Notes: generated from the letters alone by a model not told the origin. DNA of 64,000 nt from Rhodanobacter sp. OK091 (GCF_900142825.1 NZ_FRCH01000001.1:1426001-1490000), one strand, 5' to 3'; shown: positions 8,630-18,000, counted from the stretch's first letter. Program-made: numbers and translations.

Positions 8630-11476
8630 TCAGAGCTTGACGCGGAAACCTAATGAATAGCTTTGGTCGTAGAACTCGCGCTGGATCGGCCGGGCATTCG
8701 ACGGTCCCTCGGTGAACTTCAGCCGCGTGCTGGTGAGATTCTTGGCGCTGAAGAACAGCGACATGCGGCTGTTGAGCGCGTAGCTGGCACCCAGATCCAG
8801 CGAGAAACGCGGCTGCGACCAGATATCCGTCGACGGATCGGCACCCACACCGAAGATGTTCTTGCTGACATAGTAGGCGCCCAGGTTCACGTTGAGCCCA
8901 CCCAGATCGTAGAACAGCGTGAGGTTGGCGGTGTGCTGCGAGGTAGACGGTAGCAGCTCCTTGTCGCCAGGACGCAGCTCGGCGCTGGAGTCGACGTAGG
9001 TGTAGTTCGCACCCGCGCCGAAGCCGGCTAGCCAGCCCGGCAACAGGCTGAACTTCTGCTGGTAGTTCAGCTCCACGCCGCGCGCGTAGGCGCTGTTGAT
9101 ATTGCCGTAGGTAAACACCTTGGCCGCCCCGGTGAAACCCGCGAACAAGCCATTGTTCGGGAAGCTGACGCCTACTTCTTCCTTGTTGACGATGTAGTTG
9201 CTGAGCTCCTTGTCGAACACGCCGATCGAGGCGATGCCGCTGTCGTTGAGGTAATACTCCAGCGAGGCGTCAAAATTGTTGCTGGTGGTCGGCTTCAGAT
9301 CCGGATTGCCCTGGCTCACGCTGTCGGCCGACGGATCGATCAGGATGGACGCGGTGATCTGATTGAAGCCCGGCCGGGCGATCGTCTTCGAGTAGCTGGC
9401 ACGGGCAATCAGGTTGTCGCGGATCTCATAGCGCGCCTGCACAGTAGGGAAGAAATCACCGTAGCTGTGCCCGCGCGAGGTCGGCACAGCGGCCACGAAG
9501 TCGCCGTTCGCATCGAGCACGATCTGATTCGCGCCATAGGTGGCCGCGGTGCGCTCCCAGCGCACGCCGGCGAGGATGCCAAGCTTGTCCAGCGGCTGGA
9601 ACTGGTACTGGCCGTAGAGGGCATACACGTTCTCGCTGGCGGTCGAGGCGCCCTGGGCGGCGTTCTGCTGGTCGGCCAGCGGGTTCTTTTCCGGGAACAG
9701 CGCCGGGCTGCCCACGAACAGGTTGCGCAACGTGTCCGCGTTGATGTTCGGGCCGTTCTGATAGTGACCGTCGTAGAACGTGATCGGGCCGCCCGTGACG
9801 AACTGATCGAGCGGCAACGATGGCGTACGAGCCTTGAAGCTGGCGATGCCGATATGCCGATCGCGCAGGCGGGCGCTGACGCCGAACTTCAGCGCCTCAT
9901 CATCGCCGCGGAAGAAGCTGGTCGGCACGGTCAGGTTGAACGCACCGGAATACTCCTGGTCGTGCGCGTGTTCGGTGCTGTTCTGGAAGCCGCCCAAGGT
10001 GTAGTTCGCCGGGTCCAGCGGATTGGGACCGGCCAGCGTGGAGAAACGGGGGAAGCGCGGATCGCTGACGTTGTCGTAGGCAACCGTAGAGGGCGCATCG
10101 GTGGAGAAGGTCGAGTTGTAGTCGAACAGCTTGTTGTAGGAGCCGATCGCCAACGCGGCCAGGTAATCGATACGGAAGTCGTGAAAGTCGTTCTCGCCGC
10201 CGAGGGTGACGACGCGGGTGTCGATCTGCTCCTTTTCATCGCGCAGCGTCTTGTCGAAGGTGACGGTGGGATCGATGAAACCCTGCGGATGGGTCGGGTC
10301 GACGCTGGCCGAACCGGTACCGTTCTGGAACAGGTTGTAGGTCAGACGCTGGCGATTCACCGTCTCGGTATAGCCGGCATCGAAGTAGCGTGCGTACCAG
10401 CGATTGTCGGCGTCGGGCTGGTAGTCCAGCTCGGCGCCATAGCCGAGCCGGCGCCGGTGGTAATTGTAATAACGCTGCTCGAAATCGTTCATCACCTTGT
10501 CGGGCGTGCCGTTCGCCTGGTCGTCGGCATAGGCACCCTCGATGTCGTCGACGCCACGCTTGTCCTCGAAATAGGCCAGCGTGCCGATCACGCTGAACGC
10601 ATTGCCGGGCCCGAAGCGGCCGCCGCCGCTCAGCATGAAATCCTTGATCGGGCTGTCGCGCAGCGACTCGACACCACCGCCGATTTCGCCGTCGAGAAAC
10701 CTGTCCTTCAGCGGCGGCACCTGCCGCGGAGTGATTTCGATGGTGCCGCCGAGCGCCTCGGCATCCTGCTCCGGGGTGTTGGTCTTGGTCACCGTGATCG
10801 CGCCGATCAGGCCGGCTGGAATCGAGTCGAACGCGACCGCGCGACCACCGCTAAGCGGCGACGCCACGTTCGTCGGCGGCAGCCGCACACCGCCGAAGGT
10901 GGTGCCGTTGAGATCCGCGTCGAGGCCCCGGATGTTCACGAAACGGCCCTCGCCGGTGTCGCTCTCCAGCGCGATACCGGGCATCCGGCGCACCGCCTCG
11001 GCCGCGTTCACGTCAGGCAGCTTCTGGATCTCGGTCGCCGGCAGCACATTGACGATATTCGGCGCGTCCTGCTGGATGCTGCGGGCAAGTATGGCCGGCG
11101 TGGTCTGGGCGGTGACTTTGAGTGCCTGCAACGTGGTGGCGCCCTTGCCGCCGACATCCACGTCCTGCTCGACCTGCTGGCCCGGCTGCAGTGTCACATG
11201 CTGTTCCACCCGCGGCTGCGGCTGCCCGTTTACCGACGGCGCGTTCACCACCAAGGTGTAGCGGCCCGCGTCGACATCGCTGAAATCGAAACTGCCATCG
11301 CCCTCGGTCACTGCGCTGCGGCCCAGCTCGCGCAGTTCCACGCGCGCGCCCGCCACTGGCTGCTGGCCGTCGTCCACCTGCCCGTGCAGGCTCGCCGGGG
11401 TCCCGGCATGCGCCAGCGCCGCGCCGGTCAACGTCACGAAACCCACTATCAAGCTGCCTGTACGTGTTCGAGCCAT
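8630..11476 (-). CDS. TonB-dependent receptor with N-terminal carboxypeptidase-regulatory-like domain
   Basis: Outer-membrane active transporter of 948 residues. Order: signal peptide (1-24), a beta-sandwich carboxypeptidase-regulatory-like domain (about 27-105, with GSFDFSDVDAGRYTLVV), a plug domain that includes LPDVNAAEAVRRMPGIALESDTGEGRFVNIRGL, and a 22-strand barrel ending SLGFRVKL. The plug style (GEGRFVNIRGLD, GGTIEI) matches the Xanthomonadales TonB receptor subfamily often linked to carbohydrate or siderophore-like ligands. The substrate is not evident. The start at 11476 gives a clean signal peptide; an ATG 12 codons upstream is less likely. It is transcribed divergently from a two-component system, a likely regulator. 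Confidence 0.93.
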   Translation of the reverse strand: MARTRTGSLIVGFVTLTGAALAHAGTPASLHGQVDDGQQPVAGARVELRELGRSAVTEGDGSFDFSDVDAGRYTLVVNAPSVNGQPQPRVEQHVTLQPGQQVEQDVDVGGKGATTLQALKVTAQTTPAILARSIQQDAPNIVNVLPATEIQKLPDVNAAEAVRRMPGIALESDTGEGRFVNIRGLDADLNGTTFGGVRLPPTNVASPLSGGRAVAFDSIPAGLIGAITVTKTNTPEQDAEALGGTIEITPRQVPPLKDRFLDGEIGGGVESLRDSPIKDFMLSGGGRFGPGNAFSVIGTLAYFEDKRGVDDIEGAYADDQANGTPDKVMNDFEQRYYNYHRRRLGYGAELDYQPDADNRWYARYFDAGYTETVNRQRLTYNLFQNGTGSASVDPTHPQGFIDPTVTFDKTLRDEKEQIDTRVVTLGGENDFHDFRIDYLAALAIGSYNKLFDYNSTFSTDAPSTVAYDNVSDPRFPRFSTLAGPNPLDPANYTLGGFQNSTEHAHDQEYSGAFNLTVPTSFFRGDDEALKFGVSARLRDRHIGIASFKARTPSLPLDQFVTGGPITFYDGHYQNGPNINADTLRNLFVGSPALFPEKNPLADQQNAAQGASTASENVYALYGQYQFQPLDKLGILAGVRWERTAATYGANQIVLDANGDFVAAVPTSRGHSYGDFFPTVQARYEIRDNLIARASYSKTIARPGFNQITASILIDPSADSVSQGNPDLKPTTSNNFDASLEYYLNDSGIASIGVFDKELSNYIVNKEEVGVSFPNNGLFAGFTGAAKVFTYGNINSAYARGVELNYQQKFSLLPGWLAGFGAGANYTYVDSSAELRPGDKELLPSTSQHTANLTLFYDLGGLNVNLGAYYVSKNIFGVGADPSTDIWSQPRFSLDLGASYALNSRMSLFFSAKNLTSTRLKFTEGPSNARPIQREFYDQSYSLGFRVKL

Positions 11477-11615
11477 GGAAAACCCATCCGATCTAGTGAA
11501 TACGCGGGACATCGCAGGCCGGCACGATCGCCGTGAACTCCTGCTGTCATCTGATCGACGTTAAATGGGCGGCATGACCGAATGGATGCGGGAGGCTTAC
11601 CAAGCTGTAAGAAAG

Positions 11616-11635
11616 GCGCTGCCCACGGGCAGCGC
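11616..11635. promoter_or_regulatory. 20-base dyad between TonB receptor and response regulator
   Basis: GCGCTGCCC and its exact reverse complement are separated by two bases, 45 bases before the response-regulator start codon. TTAC-N6-GTAA lies just upstream at 11597-11610. Both are candidate operators in the divergent promoter region; neither has a proven binder. Confidence 0.4.
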
Positions 11636-11679
11636 ACCTGCAGCACAACCGAGACATCCCTGCCAAGCGGAGCCAGCAA

Positions 11680-12357
11680 ATGAAGATCCTGATCGTCGAA
11701 GACGACCACGCCATGGCGACCCACATTGTTAATGGCCTGCATCCACGGCACCGGCACGTCGAACGCGTTGCCGATGGCTACCAGGGCCTTTCGCAGGTGG
11801 CCCGCGCGCACTATGACCTGCTGATCGTCGACCGCATGCTGCCGAAGCTGGATGGCCTCGGCCTGGTGCGCGAACTGCGCGCCAGCGGACGCGAGACACC
11901 GGTACTGATGGTGTCCGCGCTGGGTGAAGTGGATGCGCGCGTCGAGGGGCTGGAAGCCGGCGTGGACGACTACCTGGCCAAGCCGTTCGCGATGACCGAA
12001 CTCAACGCCCGGATCGACGCGCTGGCGCGCCGTCCGCGGCTGGGCGAACCGGCGACGCGGCGGCGCGTGGCCGACCTCGAGCTGGACCGGCTCACCCGCA
12101 CGGTGAGCCGCGCCGGCCGCACGATCGAATTGCAGCCGCGCGAATTCCGTCTGCTCGATTACCTGATGTCGCATGCGGGTCGCGTGGTAACCCGTGCGAT
12201 GCTGCTCGAACACGTCTGGGAATTTCAGTTCGAACCGCAGACCAGCCTGGTGGAGACGCACATCAGCCGGCTGCGCGCGAAGATCGACCGCGACTTCGAC
12301 GGCGAGTTGCTGCACACCGTGCGCGGTGTCGGCTACAGCTTGCGTGCGGCGCACTGA
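11680..12357 (+). CDS. OmpR/PhoB-family response regulator
   Basis: A 225-residue DNA-binding response regulator. The receiver (1-120) starts MKILIVEDDHAMATHI with the acidic pair, carries the phospho-acceptor Asp51 in LLIVDRMLPKLDG, the conserved Ser in MVSALG and the Lys in LAKPF. A winged-helix effector (about 130-225) shows LELDRLTRTVSRAG, LLDYLMSHAGRVVTRAMLLEHVW and RLRAKID. GGAG lies eight bases before the start. The cognate kinase starts four bases after its stop. The divergent arrangement with the TonB receptor suggests that this operon is one of its targets. Confidence 0.95.
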   Translation: MKILIVEDDHAMATHIVNGLHPRHRHVERVADGYQGLSQVARAHYDLLIVDRMLPKLDGLGLVRELRASGRETPVLMVSALGEVDARVEGLEAGVDDYLAKPFAMTELNARIDALARRPRLGEPATRRRVADLELDRLTRTVSRAGRTIELQPREFRLLDYLMSHAGRVVTRAMLLEHVWEFQFEPQTSLVETHISRLRAKIDRDFDGELLHTVRGVGYSLRAAH

Positions 12358-12361
12358 GCCG

Positions 12362-13723
12362 ATGCGCAATCCGGTGTTGCGCACCGCGGCGTTCCGGTTG
12401 GCGTTGTGGCAGGCCGCGCTGTTCGCGCTGCTGGGTGCGGCGCTGCTCGGTATCGTGTGGCTGCGCATCAACGACTACGCGCAGGACGAACTGCGCGGCA
12501 AGGTCGCCACCGAGATGGCCAGTCTGCGCCAGGCCGACGCCGACGGCACGCTGGTCATGCAGCTGCGCCAGCGGCTCGCCGTGCTGCCGGCAGGGCCGGA
12601 CTACTACCTGCTGACCGACGCGCAGCAGCGGGTCATCGCCGGCAACCTGCGCTATCGGCCCGACGCCATCGGCTGGCACACGCTGCCGCTGCGCGGTGCG
12701 ATCGGCAAGGACAACAACGACGCCGACCGGGTGCATCTGTACGTCGCGCACTTCCCCGATGGCCGCTGGCTGGTGGTCGGCCGCGACAACCGTTTGGTGG
12801 TCGAACTGGGCGAGGTGCTCAGCGACAGCTTCATCGATGTCGGCGGCCTGGCGATCATGCTGGTGCTGCTCGGCGGCGGATTGGCGAGCTGGCGTTATCT
12901 GCGGCGGATCGACGCGCTGGGTGCGCGTGCCGAACGCGTGCTCGAAGGCGCACAGGAGCTGCCGCTGGTCGGCAGCGGGCATGGCGACGAGCTCGACCGG
13001 CTGGCCGCCCGCCTGAATCGCCTGCTCGAACGCACGCGGGTGCTGATGGAAGGCATGCGCCAGGTATCCAACGACATCGCGCACGATCTGCGCACGCCGC
13101 TGGCGCGGACGCGCCAACGGCTGGAGGCGAGTCTCGCTGATGGCATGGACGCGGCCCGCCTGCGCCAAACCATCGGCGAGGCGGTCGGCGACATCGACGA
13201 CTTGCTGGCCACGTTCCGCGCACTGCTACGGATCGCCAGCGTCGAGGCGCGCCAGCGTCGCAGCGGCTTCGAGATGATCGATCTGTCCGCGCTGTTCGAG
13301 GACGTCGCCGAAATCTACCGGCCGGTGGCCGAGGACAGCGGCCACCCGTTCGAGGCTCATATCGCCGCCGGCCAGCACCTGCACGGCGACCGCGCGCTGC
13401 TCACCCAGATGCTGGTCAACCTGGTGGAAAATGCGCTGAATCACACCCCGACGTGCTCGCTCCTTCGGCTGGAACTGCAAGTACAGGCCGATGCCGTGAT
13501 CGGACGCGTGACCGATCGCGGCCCCGGCATTCCGCCCGAATCTCACGCGCAGGTACTGAAACGTTTCGTGCGGCTGGACAGCAGCCGCAACCCGCCCGGT
13601 GCCGGACTGGGGCTCGCGCTGGTCGCGGCGATCGGCGATCTGCACGGCATCGGCCTGGTGTTGCGCGATGCGATGCCGGGGCTGACGGTGGAACTGCACT
13701 TTCCGCGCGCACGCATGGGTTAG
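12362..13723 (+). CDS. Two-component sensor histidine kinase
   Basis: A 453-residue membrane kinase. A first membrane helix lies at residues about 9-30 and a second about 158-178, enclosing a periplasmic sensor loop of some 125 residues. HAMP-like linker, then the dimerisation H-box SNDIAHDLRTPLARTRQ with the phospho-accepting His241, an N-box (LVNLVENALNH), G1 (TDRGPGIP) and G2 (GAGLGLALV). The signal cannot be read from the loop. It is coupled to the upstream response regulator by a four-base gap and pairs with it. Confidence 0.94.
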   Translation: MRNPVLRTAAFRLALWQAALFALLGAALLGIVWLRINDYAQDELRGKVATEMASLRQADADGTLVMQLRQRLAVLPAGPDYYLLTDAQQRVIAGNLRYRPDAIGWHTLPLRGAIGKDNNDADRVHLYVAHFPDGRWLVVGRDNRLVVELGEVLSDSFIDVGGLAIMLVLLGGGLASWRYLRRIDALGARAERVLEGAQELPLVGSGHGDELDRLAARLNRLLERTRVLMEGMRQVSNDIAHDLRTPLARTRQRLEASLADGMDAARLRQTIGEAVGDIDDLLATFRALLRIASVEARQRRSGFEMIDLSALFEDVAEIYRPVAEDSGHPFEAHIAAGQHLHGDRALLTQMLVNLVENALNHTPTCSLLRLELQVQADAVIGRVTDRGPGIPPESHAQVLKRFVRLDSSRNPPGAGLGLALVAAIGDLHGIGLVLRDAMPGLTVELHFPRARMG

Positions 13724-13861
13724 CGCCGACCTGATCTATTCAACGCAGGCGTCACCGGATCGGTCAGGTCCGGCTCCTCCGGCCGCTGTTCGGTGCTCGC
13801 TGCACGTGTCGCGCCGGCGCCATTCGGCTATCGTGCACCTCCCAATGCATTGCCAATATCC

Positions 13862-15199
13862 ATGGATCAGCCACCCACTCTCGCCACACCGCAGCGCCGT
13901 GCCGCGCTCACTTTCATCTTCGTCACCGTCATGCTGGACATGCTGGCGTTCGGCATCATCATCCCGGTGCTACCGCACCTGATCGTGGATCTGATCGGCG
14001 GCAGCATTGCCAAGGCCGCCGTATGGTCGGGCGCATTCGGCGCGCTGTTCATGCTGATGCAGTTCATCTTCTCGCCGGTGCAGGGCACGCTGTCGGACCG
14101 CTTCGGCCGGCGCACGGTGATCCTGATCTCCAGCTTCGGTCTCGGCATCGACTTCATCGTGATGGCGCTGGCGCCGGTGCTGTGGCTGCTGTTCATCGGC
14201 CGCGCGGTGTCGGGTGTCTGTGCGGCGAGTTTCTCCACCGCGAATGCCTACATAGCCGACATCGTTCCGAAGGACAAACGCGCGGCGGCGTTCGGCACGC
14301 TGGGCGCCGCGTTCGGGATCGGCTTCATCGTCGGTCCGGCGCTGGGCGGCTTTCTCGGCCATCTGCATATCCGGCTGCCGTTCTGGGTGGCGGCAGGATT
14401 GTCGCTGGTCAATTTCTGCTACGGCTACTTCGTGCTGCCCGAATCGCTGCCGAAGGAAAAGCGCAGCGCCCGCTTCGACTGGCGCCATGCCAATCCGTTC
14501 GGCGCGGTGGTGCTGTTGCGCCGCTATCCGCAGGTGTTCGGGCTGGCTGTGGTGTTCTTTCTGATCAACCTGGCGCAGTTCTCGCTGAATTCCACCTACG
14601 TGCTGTACACCGATTACCGTTACGGCTGGGGACCGCAGGCGGTCGGCTACACGCTCGGGCTGGTCGGCCTGTGCAGCGGCCTGGTACAGGCCGTGCTGGT
14701 GCGCCGGCTGATGCCGAAGCTGGGCGAGCGGCGGATGATCATGGCCGGACTCATGCTGTGCATCGTCGGCTACATGTTCTTCGGCTTCGCCTCGCTGCCG
14801 TGGCTGTTCCTGCTCGGCATTCCGTTCCTCAGTCTCGGTGGCCTGGCCGGACCGCCGGCGCAGGCGATGATGACGCATCAGGTCGATCCGCATGAGCAGG
14901 GCCGCCTGCAGGGCGCGCTGACCAGCCTGGCCAGCCTCGCCGGCATCTTCGGGCCGGCGTTGTTCGCCAATATCTTCGCGCTGTTCATCAGCGACCACGC
15001 GCCGGTGCAGCATCTGCCAGGCGCGGCGTTCGTACTGGCTGCCTCGCTGCTGTTTGCCGCCGCGCTCATCGCCGTGCGCGTGATGCGCCATGCGTCTGCC
15101 GCGGCGCCATTGGCAATCGACGACATCGTCCCCACCCTGCCATTCAACGAATTTTCGTCCGAATCGATCCCCCACGCCCCACCGGAGCAATCCCCATGA
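13862..15199 (+). CDS. TetA-like MFS efflux transporter (12 TM)
   Basis: A 445-residue major facilitator of the TCR/Tet family. Motif A is present as SPVQGTLSDRFGRRTVI between helices 2 and 3. The helix-1 motif (LDMLAFGIIIPVLPHLI) matches class TetA(A)/(C) proteins. A second half-repeat runs from about residue 215. The family exports tetracyclines or other drugs by proton antiport, but many chromosomal homologues have unknown substrates, so no resistance should be assumed. The start is set by homology; the upstream ribosome site is weak. The last four bases overlap the DUF1993 start (ATGA). Confidence 0.88.
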   Translation: MDQPPTLATPQRRAALTFIFVTVMLDMLAFGIIIPVLPHLIVDLIGGSIAKAAVWSGAFGALFMLMQFIFSPVQGTLSDRFGRRTVILISSFGLGIDFIVMALAPVLWLLFIGRAVSGVCAASFSTANAYIADIVPKDKRAAAFGTLGAAFGIGFIVGPALGGFLGHLHIRLPFWVAAGLSLVNFCYGYFVLPESLPKEKRSARFDWRHANPFGAVVLLRRYPQVFGLAVVFFLINLAQFSLNSTYVLYTDYRYGWGPQAVGYTLGLVGLCSGLVQAVLVRRLMPKLGERRMIMAGLMLCIVGYMFFGFASLPWLFLLGIPFLSLGGLAGPPAQAMMTHQVDPHEQGRLQGALTSLASLAGIFGPALFANIFALFISDHAPVQHLPGAAFVLAASLLFAAALIAVRVMRHASAAAPLAIDDIVPTLPFNEFSSESIPHAPPEQSP

Positions 15200-15699
15200 C
15201 GCTTTCCTTGTATCAGGCTGCCGTTCCCGTCTTCATCCGCGCGCTCGGCAATCTCGTGCACGTGCTCAAGAAAGGCGAGGAACACGCGAAGGCGAAGAGC
15301 GTCACCGACGAAGTGCTGCTGCAGACCCGGCTGATCCCCGACATGCTGCCGCTGGTCAGGCAGGTGCAGATCGCCTGCGACATGGCCACCCGCGGCACGG
15401 CCCGTCTGGCCGGTGTCGAGCCGATGCCGTTCGAGGACAACGAGACCACGCTGGAGCAGGTCTATTCGCGCATCGACCGCGCGCTCGAATACATCAACAC
15501 GTTCAAGCCCGAGCAGATCGACGGCAATGAGGCCCGCACCATCGTCCTCAAGACGCGCACCGGCGAAATGACTTTTGACGGCCAGACCTACTTGCTGCAC
15601 TTCCTGATCCCGAACCTCTTCTTCCACTGCACCACCGCCTACAACATCCTGCGCGAAGCCGGCACTGAGATCGGCAAGATGGATTTCATCGGTAGCTAA
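15196..15699 (+). CDS. DUF1993 family protein
   Basis: A 167-residue, mostly alpha-helical soluble protein, beginning MTLSLYQAAVPVFIRALGNLVHVLKKGEEHA. DUF1993 members have this length and the same spacing of a helical bundle, a TRLIPDMLPL motif and a C-terminal HFLIPNLFFHCTTAYNILR segment. They look like DinB-type four-helix bundles, without proven activity. Translation is coupled to the MFS gene by a four-base overlap, and GGAG sits in the end of that gene. Confidence 0.85.
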   Translation: MTLSLYQAAVPVFIRALGNLVHVLKKGEEHAKAKSVTDEVLLQTRLIPDMLPLVRQVQIACDMATRGTARLAGVEPMPFEDNETTLEQVYSRIDRALEYINTFKPEQIDGNEARTIVLKTRTGEMTFDGQTYLLHFLIPNLFFHCTTAYNILREAGTEIGKMDFIGS

Positions 15700-15740
15700 T
15701 AATCCGCCCCAGCGGGGTATCCGCAACGAAAATCTGTGCC

Positions 15741-15773
15741 CGACGCAGTCCGTGCTGCGCATGGACTGCGTCG
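15741..15773. terminator. Long hairpin downstream of the MFS/DUF1993 operon
   Basis: CGACGCAGTCC (15741-15751) and GGACTGCGTCG (15763-15773) form an 11-base perfect stem with an 11-base loop, 41 bases after the DUF1993 stop. No T-run follows, so it may be an RNA-stability element and not an intrinsic terminator. The rest of 15700-15900 holds nothing else I recognise. Confidence 0.45.
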
Positions 15774-15904
15774 ATCGGGATGTGCCTACAAACCGAACAC
15801 GGCGATGGCGTTCCGGCGGCCAGGAGCCGTGCCGCGACGGCCGCCCAAGGCTGAAAACCGTCCCGCATCCGAAATTTGTGACACATACCGCATTTTCTTG
15901 GGGT

Positions 15905-15947
15905 TTGGTGGCTTGGCCCATGCTTGATATATCGGGAACTTCCCGAT
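15905..15947 (+). promoter_or_regulatory. Promoter with palindromic operator for the small orphan gene
   Basis: TTGGTG (15905-15910), a 17-base spacer and TATATC (15928-15933) form a plausible sigma70 promoter. A perfect dyad, ATCGGGAA-c-TTCCCGAT at 15931-15947, overlaps the -10 element and the expected start site. That is where a repressor would sit. Confidence 0.5.
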
Positions 15948-15963
15948 TACCGAGGACACGTCC

Positions 15964-16182
15964 ATGGAGCAAGACATCGAGTACGTCATCGTCGGCGGCC
16001 CCCAGCATGGCCTGGTCTGCCACGACTCTTCCCATCAGGCCCGCGCGCTGGCGATCGCCAGCAATGATGGTCACCTCTGCCTGGCTGCCGCTTGCCGGCA
16101 TTCACGCAGGAGTGCCTCGCGCCTGATCCTGCTGCACCCACAAGCCACAGGTGAGCAAATTCTGGCCATTCTTGCGGCTTGA
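15964..16182 (+). CDS. Hypothetical 72-residue protein
   Basis: A small open frame with GAGGA 8-12 bases before its ATG, a promoter-like sequence with a palindrome upstream and a hairpin starting at its stop codon. That arrangement makes a real, independently regulated gene likely. The product begins MEQDIEYVIVGGPQHGLVCH and ends LLHPQATGEQILAILAA. The middle is basic with three Cys and four His, and there is no signal peptide or membrane segment. The C-terminal end suggests one helix. I do not recognise a family. It might be a small regulatory or metal-binding protein, but this is not shown. Confidence 0.55.
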   Translation: MEQDIEYVIVGGPQHGLVCHDSSHQARALAIASNDGHLCLAAACRHSRRSASRLILLHPQATGEQILAILAA

Positions 16183-16202
16183 GCTGACGCCCCGCGTCAG
16201 CT
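16182..16202 (+). terminator. Hairpin at the stop of the small orphan gene
   Basis: AGCTGACGC-ccc-GCGTCAGCT is a perfect 9-base stem with a 3-base loop that starts on the last base of the stop codon. The sequence after it (TCGTAAC) is only weakly T-rich. Confidence 0.5.
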
Positions 16203-16353
16203 TCGTAACACCGGCGAGCAGTGAACGTTGCGGCTACGCGCGTTCTGCGCCTTGTCCACTCTGCATGATCGCATCGACAATAGCGGGTCAGCCCTGACCG
16301 CGTAACGGCTCTGGGGCCCTTCTCACCGCTCCGACCGACCCCGACGGATCCGC

Positions 16354-18000
16354 ATGCTGCGACTGACCGATCTCAAGCTGCCGCTGGATCACAGCGAGGC
16401 CGCACTGACCGCCGCGATTCTCCAGCGGCTGGATATCGAGGCCGTCGCACTGACCGGCTACAGCATCGCCAAACGCAGCTATGACGCACGCAAGCGCGGC
16501 GCGATCGCGCTGATCTACGCGCTCGATATCGACACCACGCGCGAGGCGGAGCTGCTGCGGCGTTTCGCCGACGACCCGCACGTCCAGCCCACACCCGACA
16601 CCCACTATCACTTCGTGACGCAGGCACCGCCGAAGCTGTCGCAGCGACCGCTGGTGATCGGATTCGGTCCGTGCGGCCTGTTCGCCGGGCTGATCCTGGC
16701 GCAGATGGGTTTCCGCCCGATCATCCTCGATCGCGGCAAGGAAGTGCGCGAGCGCACCAAGGACACCTGGGATCTGTGGCGCAAGCGCAACTTGCATCCG
16801 GAATCCAACGTGCAATTCGGCGAAGGCGGCGCCGGCACGTTCTCCGACGGCAAGCTGCACAGCCAGATCCGCGATCCGCTGCATCACGGCCGCAAGGTGC
16901 TCACCGAATTCGTCAAGGCCGGCGCGCCGGAGGAGATCCTCTACGTCAGCAAGCCGCACATCGGCACGTTCCGGCTGGTGACGATGGTGGAGAACATGCG
17001 CGCCACCATCGAATCGCTGGGCGGCGAGATCCGCTTCAGCAGCCGCGTCGACGATCTCCTGCTCGAGCCGGCCGCTAACGGCCAGCGGCAGATCCGCGGG
17101 GTGACCCTGGCCAGCGGCGAGCAGATCCGCGCCGATCATGTGGTGCTGGCGCTCGGCCACAGCGCACGCGATACCTTCGAGATGCTGCACGCGCGCGGGG
17201 TGTACCTGGAAGCAAAACCCTTTTCGATCGGCTTCCGCATCGAACACCCGCAGTCGGTCATCGACAGCGCCCGGTTCGGCCCGCAAGCCGGCCACCCGGT
17301 TCTCGGCGCGGCCGACTACAAGCTCGTGCATCACTGCAAAAAAGATCAGAACGGACGCGGCCGCACGGTGTACAGCTTCTGCATGTGCCCCGGCGGCACC
17401 GTGGTCGCCGCGGCTTCCGAACCCGGCCGCGTGGTCACCAACGGCATGAGCCAGTATTCGCGCAACGAGCGCAATGCGAACGCGGCGGTGGTGGTCGGGA
17501 TCGATCCGTCCGATTTCGCGCCCTACGACGCCAGCGGCAGTCCGCTCGCAGGCATCGCGCTGCAGCGCGCGCTGGAAAGCCATGCCTATGTCCTGGGCGG
17601 TGAAAACTACAGCGCACCGGGCCAACTGGTGGGCGACTTCCTCGCCGGCCGCGCCTCGCGGGAGTTCGGTGAAGTGCAGCCGTCGTACAAGCCGGGCGTG
17701 ACTCTTGGCAAACTCGACAGCACGTTGCCTGACTATGCGATCGCCGCAATCCGCGAAGCGCTGCCCGCGTTCGAACGCCAGATCCGCGGCTACGCGATGC
17801 ACGACGCAATCCTCACCGGCGTCGAAACGCGTACCTCCTCGCCGGTACGGATCACGCGCGACGACAGCCTGCAGAGCCTCAACACCCGCGGCCTCTACCC
17901 CGCCGGCGAAGGGGCCGGATACGCTGGCGGGATCCTGTCCGCGGCAGTCGACGGCATCAGGATCGCCGAGGCGGTAGCGTTGAGCATCCGCGGAAATTGA
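16354..18000 (+). CDS. FAD-dependent oxidoreductase (uncharacterised dehydrogenase family)
   Basis: A 548-residue flavoprotein. After an N-terminal domain of about 95 residues rich in KRSYDARKR-type basic motifs comes the FAD dinucleotide-binding loop GFGPCGLFAGLILAQMG, then FGEGGAGTFSDGKLHS, a central substrate domain with FSIGFRIEHPQ and YSFCMCPGGTVV, and the closing FAD motif NTRGLYPAGEGAGYAGGI. This set defines a conserved bacterial and plastid family of predicted FAD dehydrogenases with no agreed substrate. The gene is monocistronic as far as the sequence shows. Confidence 0.88.
   Translation: MLRLTDLKLPLDHSEAALTAAILQRLDIEAVALTGYSIAKRSYDARKRGAIALIYALDIDTTREAELLRRFADDPHVQPTPDTHYHFVTQAPPKLSQRPLVIGFGPCGLFAGLILAQMGFRPIILDRGKEVRERTKDTWDLWRKRNLHPESNVQFGEGGAGTFSDGKLHSQIRDPLHHGRKVLTEFVKAGAPEEILYVSKPHIGTFRLVTMVENMRATIESLGGEIRFSSRVDDLLLEPAANGQRQIRGVTLASGEQIRADHVVLALGHSARDTFEMLHARGVYLEAKPFSIGFRIEHPQSVIDSARFGPQAGHPVLGAADYKLVHHCKKDQNGRGRTVYSFCMCPGGTVVAAASEPGRVVTNGMSQYSRNERNANAAVVVGIDPSDFAPYDASGSPLAGIALQRALESHAYVLGGENYSAPGQLVGDFLAGRASREFGEVQPSYKPGVTLGKLDSTLPDYAIAAIREALPAFERQIRGYAMHDAILTGVETRTSSPVRITRDDSLQSLNTRGLYPAGEGAGYAGGILSAAVDGIRIAEAVALSIRGN

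Noticed and set aside
9467..11536. A 689-codon frame opposite the first TonB receptor
   Set aside because: Shadow frame; the receptor on the minus strand has all its domains.
13862..15199. Tetracycline-resistance gene on an acquired element
   Set aside because: The protein is TetA-like, but there is no tetR, no mobile-element sign and the composition matches the flanks; a resident efflux protein is more likely.
15736..15927. Short plus-strand frame before the small orphan gene
   Set aside because: It covers the hairpin and promoter region, has no ribosome site and no conserved feature.
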